Positions 10,102-21,087 of a DNA stretch of 64,000 nt are shown one piece after another. Numbering within the stretch: position 1 is the first letter of the stretch; every line of letters starts with the position of its first letter. Source of the DNA: Rachicladosporium sp. CCFEE 5018 (taxonomy: Eukaryota; Ascomycota; Dothideomycetes; Cladosporiales; Cladosporiaceae); contig KZ111153.1 in the NCBI GenBank assembly GCA_002077045.2, positions 314,860-378,859 of the forward strand, in the 5' to 3' direction. The notes below the pieces were generated by a model that was not told the DNA's origin, ran no database searches, and worked only from the letters and a program-made list of their open reading frames with translations. Both the position numbers and the translations under genes were made by a program.

Positions 10102-12516
10102 ATGGCTGCTCCTACCACTGCCATTATGCTGCATGGCGCTGGAGGGAGTGGACTTTCGTCCAAGCATGGCTCTCGGATTGCCATACAGCTTCGGCTGTCT
10201 CATCGTACACTCAAGGACATACGAGAGACTGCGAGAGACAAGAGTGTATTGCAACTCGTGACTGGGAAGCAGCCAGTAGGTCGGCAAAGTACACTCGTGC
10301 TGTCGATGAATGCTGAATGCAACCTCCAGAAACTCCGCTTGGGTAACCGATCCATAGACGTCAACATTGTGCCCAGTGCATATACGACCGAGCTGTACAT
10401 AGCTTCCACAGCGACCGACCTCAACTTCGAAGCCAATATCACATATCAGGGCAAGCTTCATGATCTGCCGAGGCCCATCGACACTGCTGGAGCGGACGAT
10501 GCACTGGCAACGTTGCAGAACACCATTGCTAGCTACAATGAGGAGAAGAAAGCCAAGGCCACGACCATCACCGACCGGGTGCTCCCTGAGTTCAAGAGCC
10601 GGTTCGAAGCCGCGAAGAAGCAAAAGCGTGGCGGACTGCTGGGCATGGGGTCTGTCTCCGGTGCTTCCAGTCCAGCTCTTAGCGGAGTGGGCACGCCTTC
10701 ATTTGGACCTACGGTCACCTCAGCACCGACTGGGACTGCTCTCAAGGATAAGGCTATGCGTACGGCTATCATACACCTTCTGGCCATGGCAGCCGTCACC
10801 ACCGATGCCGTCATGGGAAAGACGCATATACCGAGAGCAGATTTAGACACGATATTGAGTAAGCTAGGACAGCAACAGGATGGAAAATGGAGGCTCTTGG
10901 ATAGGATGTACAAAGAATTGGATGTATGGACATTCGGGTACATGTCGCAGGATGATAGACAGAAAGCTGTTGAGAACGCCATTCGGGCTTTCGATAGGCT
11001 CCGCATCGGTAAGGAAGAGCAGATCTGGCAGAAGCTGCTGCCCGAGAAAGACAGAGGAAAAGGCATCGTGCTGTCAAAGCTACATCTTGGAAATGGAGGA
11101 CAGAGCAAAAGCTTGACGCCAAATTGGGCACCTAGTCCCCGTCCTCATTCTGCTGTGACGGACGATGACGAGGGCGGTGTCACGCCCCGACCTGGGTCTT
11201 CGCATACACCCAAGGTTGGCGCTGCCAAGACAAATGGCGATATGAAGAAGAGACTGCTATCGAAGGACCCGAAGAAGGCGCGTGCTGTTGAGGATGCGAA
11301 GGAGAAGAAGCGGAAGGAAAAGGAGGTCGCGGCAGCGACGAGTGACCGTGAGGGACCAAAGAAGGCAGCGACGCCATCGCTGAAGAGCACTGGGGTGAAG
11401 GCAGTTTCAGCGAAAGTGAAGTCAGCCGAGTTGGTGTACAGCTCAGATGATGATGGCGATGCCGAAGATGGTGAAGTGAAGAATGCTCCATCTCGGGGCA
11501 CGCCTAAAGTGAGGCCATCGAACGCCAAGACCGCGCTCACCGGGAAGGTACGACCAGCACCAGCATCATCACCCGATAGCAGTGATGAGCATGTGAAGAG
11601 AGCGAAGAGCACTTCACGAGACACGCCGCTAGCTCGCGTGAACGGTGCGAAAGTGACGAAGCCACCCAAAGCGTCGTCAACACCACACCCATCAAGACCT
11701 TCTGCCGTCGGTAAGAGCACACCCCATCTACACGACAGTGCAGCAATCTCATCGCCACACTGCAAAGCTCTGGCAACATCGAGTACAAGTCAGCGCAAGC
11801 CAGGTATATCATCACCACTTGGTACCACTCGTCCACGTGTGACCTCAGACGTCTCAGACCGAAGTGCCATCGTTGTACAGCGAGAGAAGCAAGGCGCCGA
11901 AACGCCGAAGGGATTGGGCATTACTACAGGCACCTCAGTCGCTCGAAAGCGACACGACACCGTACTCAGCCAGTCTTCAACGACAGGAAGTGAACCCGAT
12001 AAAGCGAAGCACGCCCCCGCGCCTGATCGTGCGCGCTACACTCTCACGAACAGTGCCAAGTCAGCGGCAGGGAAAGACTCCTCAAAGCCGGAGACTGCTA
12101 CGACAGGCAGCAAGCGCAAAGCCGACACCGAGTTAAATCCAGGCACAGCTACCAAAAGTCAGAAAGTCATTGCCGCGTCTCCAGCTTCACAGCGCTCGCA
12201 CTCTAGCTCCACCGCCACCATGAGCTCCATGAACACAGCGCAGAGCACATCTCCAGACCAAGAGACGAGCATCAGCAGTGATAGCTCATCCGAGATCATC
12301 AACAACATTACGTTTACCCAGGGAGTACGCCTGGCCCAGGAGTTCAGGGATAAGTTGTATCCTGCGTATGCCAAGGCGTACGACGAGGTCATGCGGAAAA
12401 AGAGTGAAGGCGAGACCGTTGGTGAGCCGGAGATGACGAAGTTGTTGGACATGCATCGCAGGCTTGAGGTTACCAAGAGGGAAATTGAGGCTGCGTCGTT
12501 GAGGCAGGATGGTTAG
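10102..12516 (+). CDS. RNA polymerase II elongation factor, ELL-like (arm A copy)
   Basis: One uninterrupted frame of 804 residues from ATG 10102. The N-terminal ELL-type region (about 25-330) contains IAIQLRLS near the start and, more diagnostically, a winged-helix-like block with IIHLLAMAAVTT, DGKWRLLDRMYKELDVW and FGYMSQDDRQK, which parallels the HLLALRPY...LQDCMYKDVQ.DWPGYS region of animal ELL. Residues about 340-720 are disordered, Ser/Thr/Lys-rich and probably phosphorylated. The C-terminus (about 735-800; EFRDKLYPAYAKAYDEV, LLDMHRRLEVTKREIE) resembles the occludin/ELL coiled-coil domain. Known ELL proteins, including fission yeast Ell1, suppress Pol II pausing in the nucleus, usually with an EAF partner. 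The family call rests on pattern recognition. The arm B copy is equally long and intact. Confidence 0.75.
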   Translation: MAAPTTAIMLHGAGGSGLSSKHGSRIAIQLRLSHRTLKDIRETARDKSVLQLVTGKQPVGRQSTLVLSMNAECNLQKLRLGNRSIDVNIVPSAYTTELYIASTATDLNFEANITYQGKLHDLPRPIDTAGADDALATLQNTIASYNEEKKAKATTITDRVLPEFKSRFEAAKKQKRGGLLGMGSVSGASSPALSGVGTPSFGPTVTSAPTGTALKDKAMRTAIIHLLAMAAVTTDAVMGKTHIPRADLDTILSKLGQQQDGKWRLLDRMYKELDVWTFGYMSQDDRQKAVENAIRAFDRLRIGKEEQIWQKLLPEKDRGKGIVLSKLHLGNGGQSKSLTPNWAPSPRPHSAVTDDDEGGVTPRPGSSHTPKVGAAKTNGDMKKRLLSKDPKKARAVEDAKEKKRKEKEVAAATSDREGPKKAATPSLKSTGVKAVSAKVKSAELVYSSDDDGDAEDGEVKNAPSRGTPKVRPSNAKTALTGKVRPAPASSPDSSDEHVKRAKSTSRDTPLARVNGAKVTKPPKASSTPHPSRPSAVGKSTPHLHDSAAISSPHCKALATSSTSQRKPGISSPLGTTRPRVTSDVSDRSAIVVQREKQGAETPKGLGITTGTSVARKRHDTVLSQSSTTGSEPDKAKHAPAPDRARYTLTNSAKSAAGKDSSKPETATTGSKRKADTELNPGTATKSQKVIAASPASQRSHSSSTATMSSMNTAQSTSPDQETSISSDSSSEIINNITFTQGVRLAQEFRDKLYPAYAKAYDEVMRKKSEGETVGEPEMTKLLDMHRRLEVTKREIEAASLRQDG

Positions 12517-12997
12517 CTGCTTAATGTAGAGGGCGGTGGCACAGAGGATGGTTGCTATTACCATAGCGGTCAAAGATTGGGCAGGTAAGGAAGGGTATCA
12601 CCGGAGGGCAGGCATAGATGATGTTGGACGATGTAAATGACTTGCAAACCTCTCATCGCGAAGTACTTCGTACAACCTTTGGGCAGCGCCGAGAGCGGAG
12701 GTGGCCGCACCTTCCGTTGTTGCATCTGTGAACTCCGCCAAGCCAGATCGCGCCCTGCCGAGTAGCGCGGAATTCTTACGCCTTTCCAATGACAACATCG
12801 GCAAAACGCTGCAAACTCCGCCCGAATAACGAATGCCGCAGGTGGGGTGCGAGAAAAGTATATGTACCAATGACCTCTCCCCGTGCGCTGACAAGCACAT
12901 CCCATCTCCAACCTCACCGCCTTTCATATCTCACATTCATCTCAAGCTAAAGTGGCGAATCCGCCCACCTGTACAATTTTGAAAACTAAGACAGCGC
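12517..12997. promoter_or_regulatory. spacer with probable promoter of the MFS transporter gene
   Basis: 480 nt between the ELL-like stop and the transporter start. A TATA-like tract, aaaagtatatgtacc (about 12854-12868), lies some 130 nt before the ATG. It sits in a block running from the gccgcaggtggggtgcg motif to gtgcgctgacaag that is nearly the same in arm B, while other parts of the spacer differ. Conservation against a diverged background suggests the core promoter lies here; this is inference. Confidence 0.35.
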
Positions 12998-14616
12998 ATG
13001 ACTACACACCCCAACGGCAGCAAGCCAGGACTCTTTCGCGCGAATAGCTTAGCGCTTTCGCTAAACCCTACCACCTCGCCGCAGACAGCGGCGACAGCTT
13101 GGTCTCAGGACCCGGAGAAGCAGCAATGGCCTCGACGCCAGTCTCAATGCTCCGTATTCCCGGACGGCAGCATTCCCACCGCCAACTCCAAAGATGAAGA
13201 CCATGAATTGGGCTCCGAGCTATCTTCGCCGGCATCACCGGCCTCTGTCCCCAAGGATGAGGTGATCTACCCTGAGGGCGGACTCCGCGCATGGCTCGTC
13301 GTCTTCGGCAGCTTCTGTGGTATGCTCGCGGCTTTCGGGTATATGAACATCATCGGCGTCTACCAGGCTTACCTCGCTGAGAACCAGCTGGGAGGCTTTG
13401 ATGAGCAGGCCATAGGCTGGATATTCTCAGTCTATGTCTTTCTGGCTTTCTTCTGCGGAGTGCAGATTGGGCCGGTGTTCGACGCACATGGACCCAGATG
13501 GATTGTAGCGGCTGGGACAGTGTTTCTCTTGCTCAGTGTGTTCTTGATGGGAGAGTGTACTAGTGAGTAGATCAAGCTGTAACTGACGAACGAACGTAAT
13601 GCTGACGACCGGACAGAATACTGGCACTTCATGATCGTCTTCGGCATCCTCGGCGGCATCGGCACATCCCTCATCTTCACGCCAGCCGTCTCATCCATTG
13701 GACACTGGTTCTTCGCCAAACGCGGCACAGCTACAGGCATAGCTGCCGTAGGCGGGTCGTTTGGAGGTGTGATCTTCCCGCTCATGTTGCAGAATCTCTT
13801 CCCGAAAATTGGCTGGGCTTGGTCGAACCGCATCCTAGCATTCATCTTCGCTGGCCTGTTGATATTCGCCAACTTGTTCATCCGCTCACGACTACCTCCA
13901 CGGCCGGGAGGAAGCGTATTGCCGGACTTCAAGATCTTCCGCGACCCGAGCTTTCTGCTCTGCACAGTAGGGACATTCTTCCTGGAGTACGGACTCTTCG
14001 TGCCGATCACATACCTTGTCTCATACACGCTCCACTCAGGTGCCTCGAACCCTACCTTTGCCTACCAGATCATCGCAATCTTCAATGCGGGATCTTGCAT
14101 TGGTCGTTGGATACCTGGGTACATGGCTGATATGATGGGACGATATAACACCATGCTGCTTACTGTGGCGCTGTGCATGATTAGCACACTCGGCCTGTGG
14201 GTGCCTGCTACGGTTCTGTCGGAGAACGCGGAAACGTCCAGCTCGACGATCTTGGGACTACTGATCTGTTACTGTGTGTTGATGGGGTTTGCGAGCGGGA
14301 GTAATATCAGTTTAACGCCAGTTTGTGTGGGGATGCTTTGCGATACTGAGGAGTATGGGAGGTGAGTCAATCTGAGATCTTGACTGCTGCCCCACGGTGT
14401 ACTGACTCCTTTTGCAGATACTACGCTACCTGCTATACGATCGTGTCCTTCGGCACGCTCACTGGTATTCCAATCTGCGGTGCCATCATCCAGGCTTCGG
14501 GTGGCGCATACTGGGGTGTGGCACTGTGGACGGGCATCTGCTACGTGCTAGCGTTTGGATGCTTTGCGGCAGTCAGAGTGATCAAGGCAGGGTGGAAGCT
14601 CACGGCGTTCTACTGA
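12998..14616 (+). CDS. major facilitator transporter, fungal monocarboxylate/riboflavin (MCH) type, arm A copy
   Basis: Three exons (12998-13562, 13617-14361, 14418-14616) are joined by introns of 54 and 56 nt with GTGAGT donors, giving about 502 residues. A soluble N-terminus of roughly 85 residues is followed by the family entry motif YPEGGLRAWLVVFGSFCGM and about 12 hydrophobic segments. GPRWIVAAGTVF and GHWFFAKRGTATGIAAVGGS match the MCT/Mch signatures after TM2 and in TM4-5. Known members move monocarboxylates or riboflavin across the plasma membrane; the substrate here cannot be read from sequence. The neighbours (ELL upstream, bHLH convergent downstream) give no substrate clue. The arm B copy has the same exon structure and sampled nucleotide divergence of about 7%. 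Confidence 0.88.
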
Positions 14617-15028
14617 AGTATATAGAACGGTCGAAGACTGAAAGGAGGCAATTGTGGTGACCGGAGCTGTCAATACAGAGTTGCAACAAAAAGTCAATGC
14701 CAGTGTGGTCTAGTGCAAGGAATACACCCAAGACCAAGATCCTCTCGATGCCACCGAAAGTCGAAAGAAGTACTACCCAAGTAGGGCCTCCGCAGGAGGT
14801 CGTGAGTCTCCTCCCTTATCCGAATGTCGTTGCACGTGCCGTCGTGATGCTTCCGAATTTATGCCCTGGGGACGTCGTCATCCGTGCTGACCTGCGTGCC
14901 GTGCCTGTGGGGTATGAATGGGTGGATCGAGAGGTTCGGAAATATCGAGGCTCCGGGAAGTGGGAGATTCTGATTAGGCGCACGTGTTAGTGAGCCTCGT
15001 GAAAGCTAGTAAATGGAGAACGCTTACC
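14617..15028. other. convergent 3' spacer between transporter and bHLH genes
   Basis: 412 nt holding both 3' ends. It is strongly diverged from its partner in arm B (48072-48495), with only short matched blocks. A 97-codon frame (14697-14990, plus strand) has no counterpart in arm B and is not supported as a gene. The bHLH 3' UTR intron (14970-15027) lies here. Confidence 0.5.
14970..15027 (-). other. probable 3' UTR intron of the bHLH gene (arm A)
   Basis: Beginning one base after the TGA stop, the minus strand reads GTAAGCG, has a CACTAAC branch-like site and ends ATCAG, 58 nt in all. Arm B has the same length, donor GTAAG, CACTAA and ATCAG in otherwise diverged sequence (48073-48130). Confidence 0.6.
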
Positions 15029-15436
15029 TCAAAACTCATCCTCCTTCTTAATCCGACTCCCGCGCCTCTCCATCGGACCAATACCGTAGTTATTGGTCTT
15101 GGCGTCCTCCATCGCCTCGCGGTACATCTCGTCAACTGCGTTGACTGACGCCTGGCCGCGGGTCTCCTCGATATGCTGCTTTATGGCCTCCTTCAGGGCC
15201 AGCTGCTCCTTAATGGCTTGGACTGTGAGCTCCAGGATGCGCGCCTCCGATTTGCCTTGCCCCTTCATGTCCAGAAGGGAGGCCAGACGCTCGCAGCCGA
15301 TGCGAATCTCGTTCCGGCGCTTCTGCTCGGACTTGACGTGATTCTCACGCTTTTGCTGTTCGGTGAGCGGAGTCTTTCCGCCAATGGCATTTGCGTTGCC
15401 CATCTGGGGTGGGGTTGGTGGAGGTGGCATAGACAT
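15029..15436 (-). CDS. bHLH transcription factor, Ino4-like (arm A copy)
   Basis: 135 residues from ATG 15436 (MSMPPPPTPP). A further ATG lies 39 codons upstream in frame, but that extension is unrelated to the corresponding stretch in arm B, whereas similarity starts sharply at this ATG. The basic region NHVKSEQKRRNEIRIGCERL is followed by a short loop and helix 2 (SEARILELTVQAIKEQLAL). His, Glu and Arg at the DNA-contact positions fit E-box recognition. Yeast Ino4 is a small bHLH protein of this layout that dimerises with Ino2 to control phospholipid genes; many filamentous fungi keep Ino4-like proteins with unclear targets. The C-terminus ends in a charged RIKKEDEF. A Munc13-like gene is divergently transcribed from the shared upstream region. 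Confidence 0.8.
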   Translation of the reverse strand: MSMPPPPTPPQMGNANAIGGKTPLTEQQKRENHVKSEQKRRNEIRIGCERLASLLDMKGQGKSEARILELTVQAIKEQLALKEAIKQHIEETRGQASVNAVDEMYREAMEDAKTNNYGIGPMERRGSRIKKEDEF

Positions 15437-16129
15437 GATGGAAGATGTCGTGTGGTGGTGGTAAGATGTTGGCTTGTGTGTTTCGGGTGTAGTTCCGGAA
15501 GAGATTGTGGTTGCACGAGAAGTAGTGCGAGGCTCGTGGAAGCAGGGGATCAAGGCGTCTTATATGCTCGTGCGATCAAGTGAAGGATACGAGTGAAGTA
15601 CCCGATTGATGAGAGCACGAGAAATCTCTGAGTAGTGGCCAGTGGAAATGCGTGGCGGGAGGATCCGTGGTGAGTCTTAGCGACCTTCACTCTGCTGAAT
15701 GCTGGCTTCACTCTCAGATTTGCTTTCAGCTCACGACACTGTACGCTGCGTCCAACCGTCAGACAATGCGTGAAACCCGATTCTAGACAAGCAAGCACTT
15801 ACATACTGAATTGTAATCGGACGTCGAAACAGGACTGTAAAGATGCTTCTCTGGCTGCGCTCAGTAGTGAGGTGATCTTGAGGACGTGGAGACAAGCACG
15901 AGATCGGTCTCAGGAAGGGTATATACAGTCGACGGGAAGTGAATATGTCCACACTGATAGCATACTAAAGCGAGCGGCACAGTATGAACAAGAGCTGGTG
16001 GCTGATATAGAGTATCGACAGCGAGATGAACGGGTGAAGTCTGCCTATGCAATTCGATGAAGTGAGGTTGGCTACCAGTGTGGGTGAACAGATAAAGAAG
16101 GAAGGCACGAGCCGTACCTTATGGAAGCC

Positions 16130-16223
16130 TGAAACGCGCCTCCAGTCCCCGAACCCCGGCACTAATGACGCATGAGGGAACCGCATGGCACTAACCAGGA
16201 ACTCTGAACGTGGACCGGGCCCG
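16130..16223. promoter_or_regulatory. conserved non-coding block in the bHLH/Munc13 divergent promoter (arm A)
   Basis: About 94 nt match arm B 46853-46949 with only a few substitutions, while flanking parts of the same intergenic region differ heavily. It contains tgacgcat, a CRE/AP-1-like octamer, and a GC-rich cgggcccg end. It lies about 245 nt before the Munc13-like start and 690 nt before the bHLH start. Confidence 0.5.
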
Positions 16224-16468
16224 TGTGTTTCGTGATGGTCTGCGTGTTGTGTGCTGTCTCGACTGTTACTGGAGACCGAGTCTGGGACGGTATCGCAGTT
16301 GCCATCTAACAGTTCTGTCCTACTCGGGCAACAGCGTTCACCAGTCCATCGCCACTCCATCATCTCTCCTTGCAGTATCCAAGTGCATATCCGGAAAGAC
16401 TGTCGCGGAGCGATAAGATGAAAGCAGACGGAAACCCTCGAACAATCCCATAGATCCCTCCACCCACC

Positions 16469-19400
16469 ATGTCGACCTCGACGTCCTCCTCCATCAATCG
16501 CAAGCGCCCTAGCTCACGGGCAGCTTCGAGTGTCCTCCGACGAAATGTCTCTTACGCCAAACGACCGGTCACAGACCAAGATGCATATACATATGCTCTC
16601 CGGGTGGCATATCTGGTCTACCTACTGCAACCACGCCAGAAGCGTGTCCAGCATGTGGCAAATACCAGCAAGCCCATACAGCGGACGTCGACCAGTATCA
16701 ACGACATGGTCAAGGACTTCAGCCTCATACGGGACTCGAAGAGCACACGATTCCCACACGCCTTCATGGGAGCACTGGACAAGCGCATGACAGGAGTCTT
16801 GGTTGGTCAAGAGCGAATGCCGGAGTATGGAGATGCTTTGGTGAAGAGGACGTTCGCGGCGTTCTTGAACGAATTCAAGAACCCGACGTTCAGGAAGGCT
16901 ATGGAGAAAGATCGCAAAGTCGAGGACTTGCTTCTGATCTTCTTTTCGAAAGCTACGAAAGAGCTGCAGCAGGGAAAGGCGCCTGAGGACGACAGCTGGA
17001 AGTTGATGGTCGACCGGCATGTAGCATTATTCGTGCGGCTGATCAGTAGTGTGCTGAAAGCCAATGATTGGGTACGAGATCGGCCGGAACTTGGAAGCAG
17101 GTTAGCTACGCTTGAGAGTAAGCTGCTGCAGCATGATCAAGACCTGGCGGACGCAAATCAAAGAAGCGGAGGGCAGGGTGGGCAGAGCGTGGAGATTGAG
17201 ATACCCAGGAGCTATGAGGTCAGGGACATGCCGTTGGTAATACGAGTGTGCCGGATTTTCGCGATACCTACCGTGCAGGCGCAGAATGATATCAACGCAC
17301 ACAAGGCGGAGTGGACTGAGAAGGCTGCATTGAAGGATCTGAAGGACTATCAGAATCACATGATGCTGGGGACAAAAGCTACGTTGACCAGAGATGACTT
17401 CGATCTGGACGAAGCATTCGAGACGTGGCGGAAAGGCGAGTTCACCGACTTGAGCCAGATGATGCTTGCAATCGTGCAATCAAATCCTGAATTGGCCAAG
17501 ACGAGCTCGGGCAAGCAGCTGCCAGCATATAAGAGTCAGTCACAGAGCGATATCGACTACACAGAAGGCGCTCGAAGTCCGATTCGAAGTCCGAGCGGTC
17601 AAGCTGGAGAAGGTGCCTCGAGCTACATGATTGACCAGCCTGCAGACATGAGCAGCTTGAACCTGGACGATGCTTCACCGCGTGACTCAAGATCTGGGTC
17701 GCTCGACGGGTCGGACGCTAGCTTCACGTTCACACCGCCAGATCCTCGGGCCTACTACCGACAAATGCTGAAGGTCGCACTGTCGCATGATCTGAAAGAC
17801 GAAGACTTGGAGACTGTAGTGCCGGCCGACGAGAATCCCGCAAGTCGACTTGTTGGCAGACAGACGTCTGAGTTGCTCAGTGAGATTGCATCGAGATGGC
17901 GTGTTCCTGGCTATACTCGCCTTGTACTGTTCCTGGATGTAGTGAAGGAAAAGTTCCTAGCGCAAGAGATACCACTCGAGACTCTAGACGCCTCATTTCT
18001 GTATGTCAAGGAGCCCATACCGCAACCGACAAAGAAAGGCAGACCTCCACTTAGTATGCAGACTCAGCTGGCTTTGTTTGATCGCAGCCGATGGACGCTA
18101 TCTGATTTTACACTCTGGCAGCAAGGACTCTATGCTCTTCATGACGCACTTCTGCGCGAGTTGTATGACCTCTTCCAGCAGTGTTTCGAGAGCAAGCCGC
18201 CGAGCATAGGAAGCGTGTTGTACGTCCTCGACACCCATATCTACGAAGACCCGATGTTCAATCGTTCCCCTCAGGAGATGGAAATCTTCATGACAGAGCT
18301 GCAAGAAGCTGTGAGGCAAAAGGCAAGAGACAAGTATGGTGATCTCCTGTCGAAGAATGTGTCTGAGAAGGCCGAGGAATGGGAGTTCTTCAACATCATC
18401 AAACTTGGTAGCGCAGTGACCGCACTTTGTGAGAAGATCCAGAAGAGGTACAGGAAGAACCCGGAGATCATGGGCGTGAACCCCTTGTCGGTACTATTGG
18501 AGGAAGTCTTGCCAAGCTTCGCAGAAGATGCTAGAGCACTCGTCGGTCGGATCATTCAGCTTGCGAAAGAGCGTGGCGAGGCAGTACCTATCCAGGACGG
18601 CTTTGACCTATACAAAGAGCTTGTGCAGATCCGACAAGTCCATGCACAAGCACTACCTGGTCGGGAGTTTGGCTTCCACATCGAAGACTTGCTGCAAGAG
18701 TTCGTCTGGCGATGGATCGCTACGACTGACCAGAAGATGCTGGACTGGATTGAAGCTAGTGTAGCACATGATGAGTTCAATGTTCGGACTGAGCACGAGG
18801 GAAACATACCCAACGATGACGAGCGGCATAGTCAGAGTGCCGTAGACGTCTTTCGCATCATGAATCAGAGTATCGACCAGATTGTCAAGCTCGAATGGGA
18901 CGACGATCTGCACTACGCCAAGTTCATGACAGCTATCAGCAAAAGTGTCGGGGCTGGTGTTGCCCGATACTGCGAGCTGATCGAGAAAGCATTCAACAAG
19001 GAGATGGACCGTCAAACGCCACAGCAGGAAGCTGCAGCGTTGCGAACGCAGAAGGAGAAGTGGGTGGCCTTGGCCAAAGACACCTGGACTCAGAAGGAGA
19101 AGATCGAGCCATTTCAATTCTTGCCGCACAGCTTGGTGAAGCTGAATAACGTTGAGTACTCGACGCTTCAGCTGGACAAGGTCGAGAAAGAGATCAATGT
19201 CGATGCTTGCGCCGACGTGATACAGAAGCGCGATCCGCCGCCTCCGCCAAGAATGAGAGGTGGCAGCAAGTATGTGTTCACCATCAAGATCATTGAGGCA
19301 GAAGATCTCAAGGCTGGCGACATGAATGGACTGAGTGATCCGTATGTCGTGCTTGGCGATGAGTATCAGAAGCGGCTTGCGAAGACACGGACAATATATG

Positions 19401-20717
19401 CCAACTTGAATCCTCGATGGGACGAGAGCGTTGACATCTTGACCACTGGACCACTCAACGTCATTGCTACAGTCTGGGATTGGGATACGCTCGGCGATCA
19501 CGACTGTCTTGGGCGAACGAGTTTGAAGCTCGATCCCAGCCATTTCAATGACTTCATGCCGCGCGAGTACTGGCTTGATCTGGACACGCAAGGGCGATTG
19601 CTCATGCGGGTGAGCATGGAAGGCGAGCGTGACGATATCCAGTTCTACTTTGGCAGAGCGTTCCGGACACTTAAGCGCACTGAACGTGACATGACGCGAA
19701 AGGTCACTGATAAGCTGTCTTCGTACATACATCAATGTCTGTCTCGGAGAACACTACGCGCACTGCTGAACCAGAACACGATCGCAAATGCTGGACTGAA
19801 CTCTATGAAGGGCTACTGGAGCAAGTATACTGGGAGGCCGAGCTCGATGATGCCAGCACAGATCGGCAACACCGCTGCACCGACGCAGCTGGATATCAGC
19901 AACGCGCTGAAGCCACTACTGGCATACTTTGATGACAATTTTGCCATCATGAAGCTCACGCTGACCGACAGCGCGATGGTTATGGTGATGACGAGATTGT
20001 GGAAGGAAGTCCTAGTCACGATAGAAAGTCTGCTTATTCCACCTCTGAGTGATAAGCTGAGTGCACAACGCGCTCTCTCGCAGCAAGAGGTGGATATAGT
20101 ATACAAGTGGCTCCTGGTGAGTCTACCACTTCCAGATCTCTCACAATCACACTAACATCAAACAGATCCTCTTCGACTTCTTCCACGCCGTCGACGAAGA
20201 AACCAAGGAATCCCTTGGCGTCCCCATGGACATTCTCAAATCTCCCAAATACCACGACCTCCAGAACCTCGCCTTCTTCTACTTCGACTCCACCGAGAAT
20301 CTGGTCCGCGTCTCTGAATCCATGGCCACAGCAACTGCCGCCCGGCAATCCGAGGCCTCGGCCCGTCTGAACCGTCTCTCTGCACCACCCGCTCTAACCT
20401 CCTCGAACACAATTAGCATGTTCGCCGCCTTGCCTTCTACCAGGAGGAGCAAGAGTATCATGTTGAGTCGGAATCTGGGAACTATCAAGAAGGCTAAGAA
20501 AGCTAAGAGGCAGGAAGCGCAAGCGGATCCTAGTGATGACATCATTCTGAGGATCTTACGAATGCGACCCGAGGCCGAGAGGTATCTGAGGGATCGGAGT
20601 AGGCAGAAGGATAGGCTTGCGGCTGCTGCGGCGGCGGAACTGATAGTCAGGCAAAGTTTGCAGGCTGGGAGAGGTGGCATTGGGGTTATTGGGAGGGGAC
20701 AGAGCATTGTGAGATGA
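16469..20717 (+). CDS. Munc13-like C2/MUN-domain protein (Git1/Ync13 type), intact arm A copy
   Basis: Two exons, 16469-20116 and 20166-20717, with a 49-nt intron in phase 0, give about 1399 residues. The N-terminal ~370 residues are followed by a Ser-rich linker and a long helical region matching MUN/MHD modules (about 430-920). A C2 domain spans about 933-1050, with VFTIKIIEAEDLKAGDMNG, SDPYVVLG and a VWDWDTLGDHDCLG loop that keeps Asp residues able to bind Ca2+. A second Munc-homology segment follows (about 1110-1250), then a basic Ala-rich tail. Fission yeast relatives Git1 and Ync13 act in adenylate-cyclase activation and in exocytosis/septum integrity at the plasma membrane; which role applies here is unknown. 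The long opposite-strand frame inside (18653-19735) is a coding shadow. Confidence 0.85.
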
Positions 20718-21087
20718 GTGGGACGGAATTAGATGAGATCGAGGGAAGGAGTTCGGCACTCTCTGCGGAGGGAAGATATACCATCATGTGAATATGGGCA
20801 GGTGCATCAATGCTAGGGATGGGCATGTAATAGGTGGAAGGGACTGAGATATGATCATGAAGGAATGTATGCGCACAGCTGATGCTGATGTGTATCCTTA
20901 CGAATCCGGTACAAGCATCTTAGCAAGTGACGAGAAGTGATACAGCGAAATTTTCTTACTGATTCCAAGTTCTCTAGGCATCACTAGTATGTCACGCTCA
21001 TCATCAACCGCATCTAAGGTACGGCCAGCCAGCTACCCACCAGGCTGTCGCACCAATCCGCACCATTTGGCATGATCTTGTAATCAC
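20718..21087. other. convergent spacer, no gene seen
   Basis: 370 nt between the Munc13-like stop and the first F-box-like pseudogene. It holds 3' ends only. Confidence 0.5.

Noticed and set aside
14697..14990. A 97-codon frame between the transporter and bHLH genes in arm A
   Set aside because: No counterpart in arm B, no motif, and it overlaps the probable 3' UTR intron of the bHLH gene.
18653..19735. A 360-codon frame on the strand opposite to the Munc13-like gene, also partly open in arm B (43342-44169)
   Set aside because: It lies wholly inside well-supported coding sequence, is shortened in arm B, and its changes follow synonymous changes in the real gene. It is a coding shadow.
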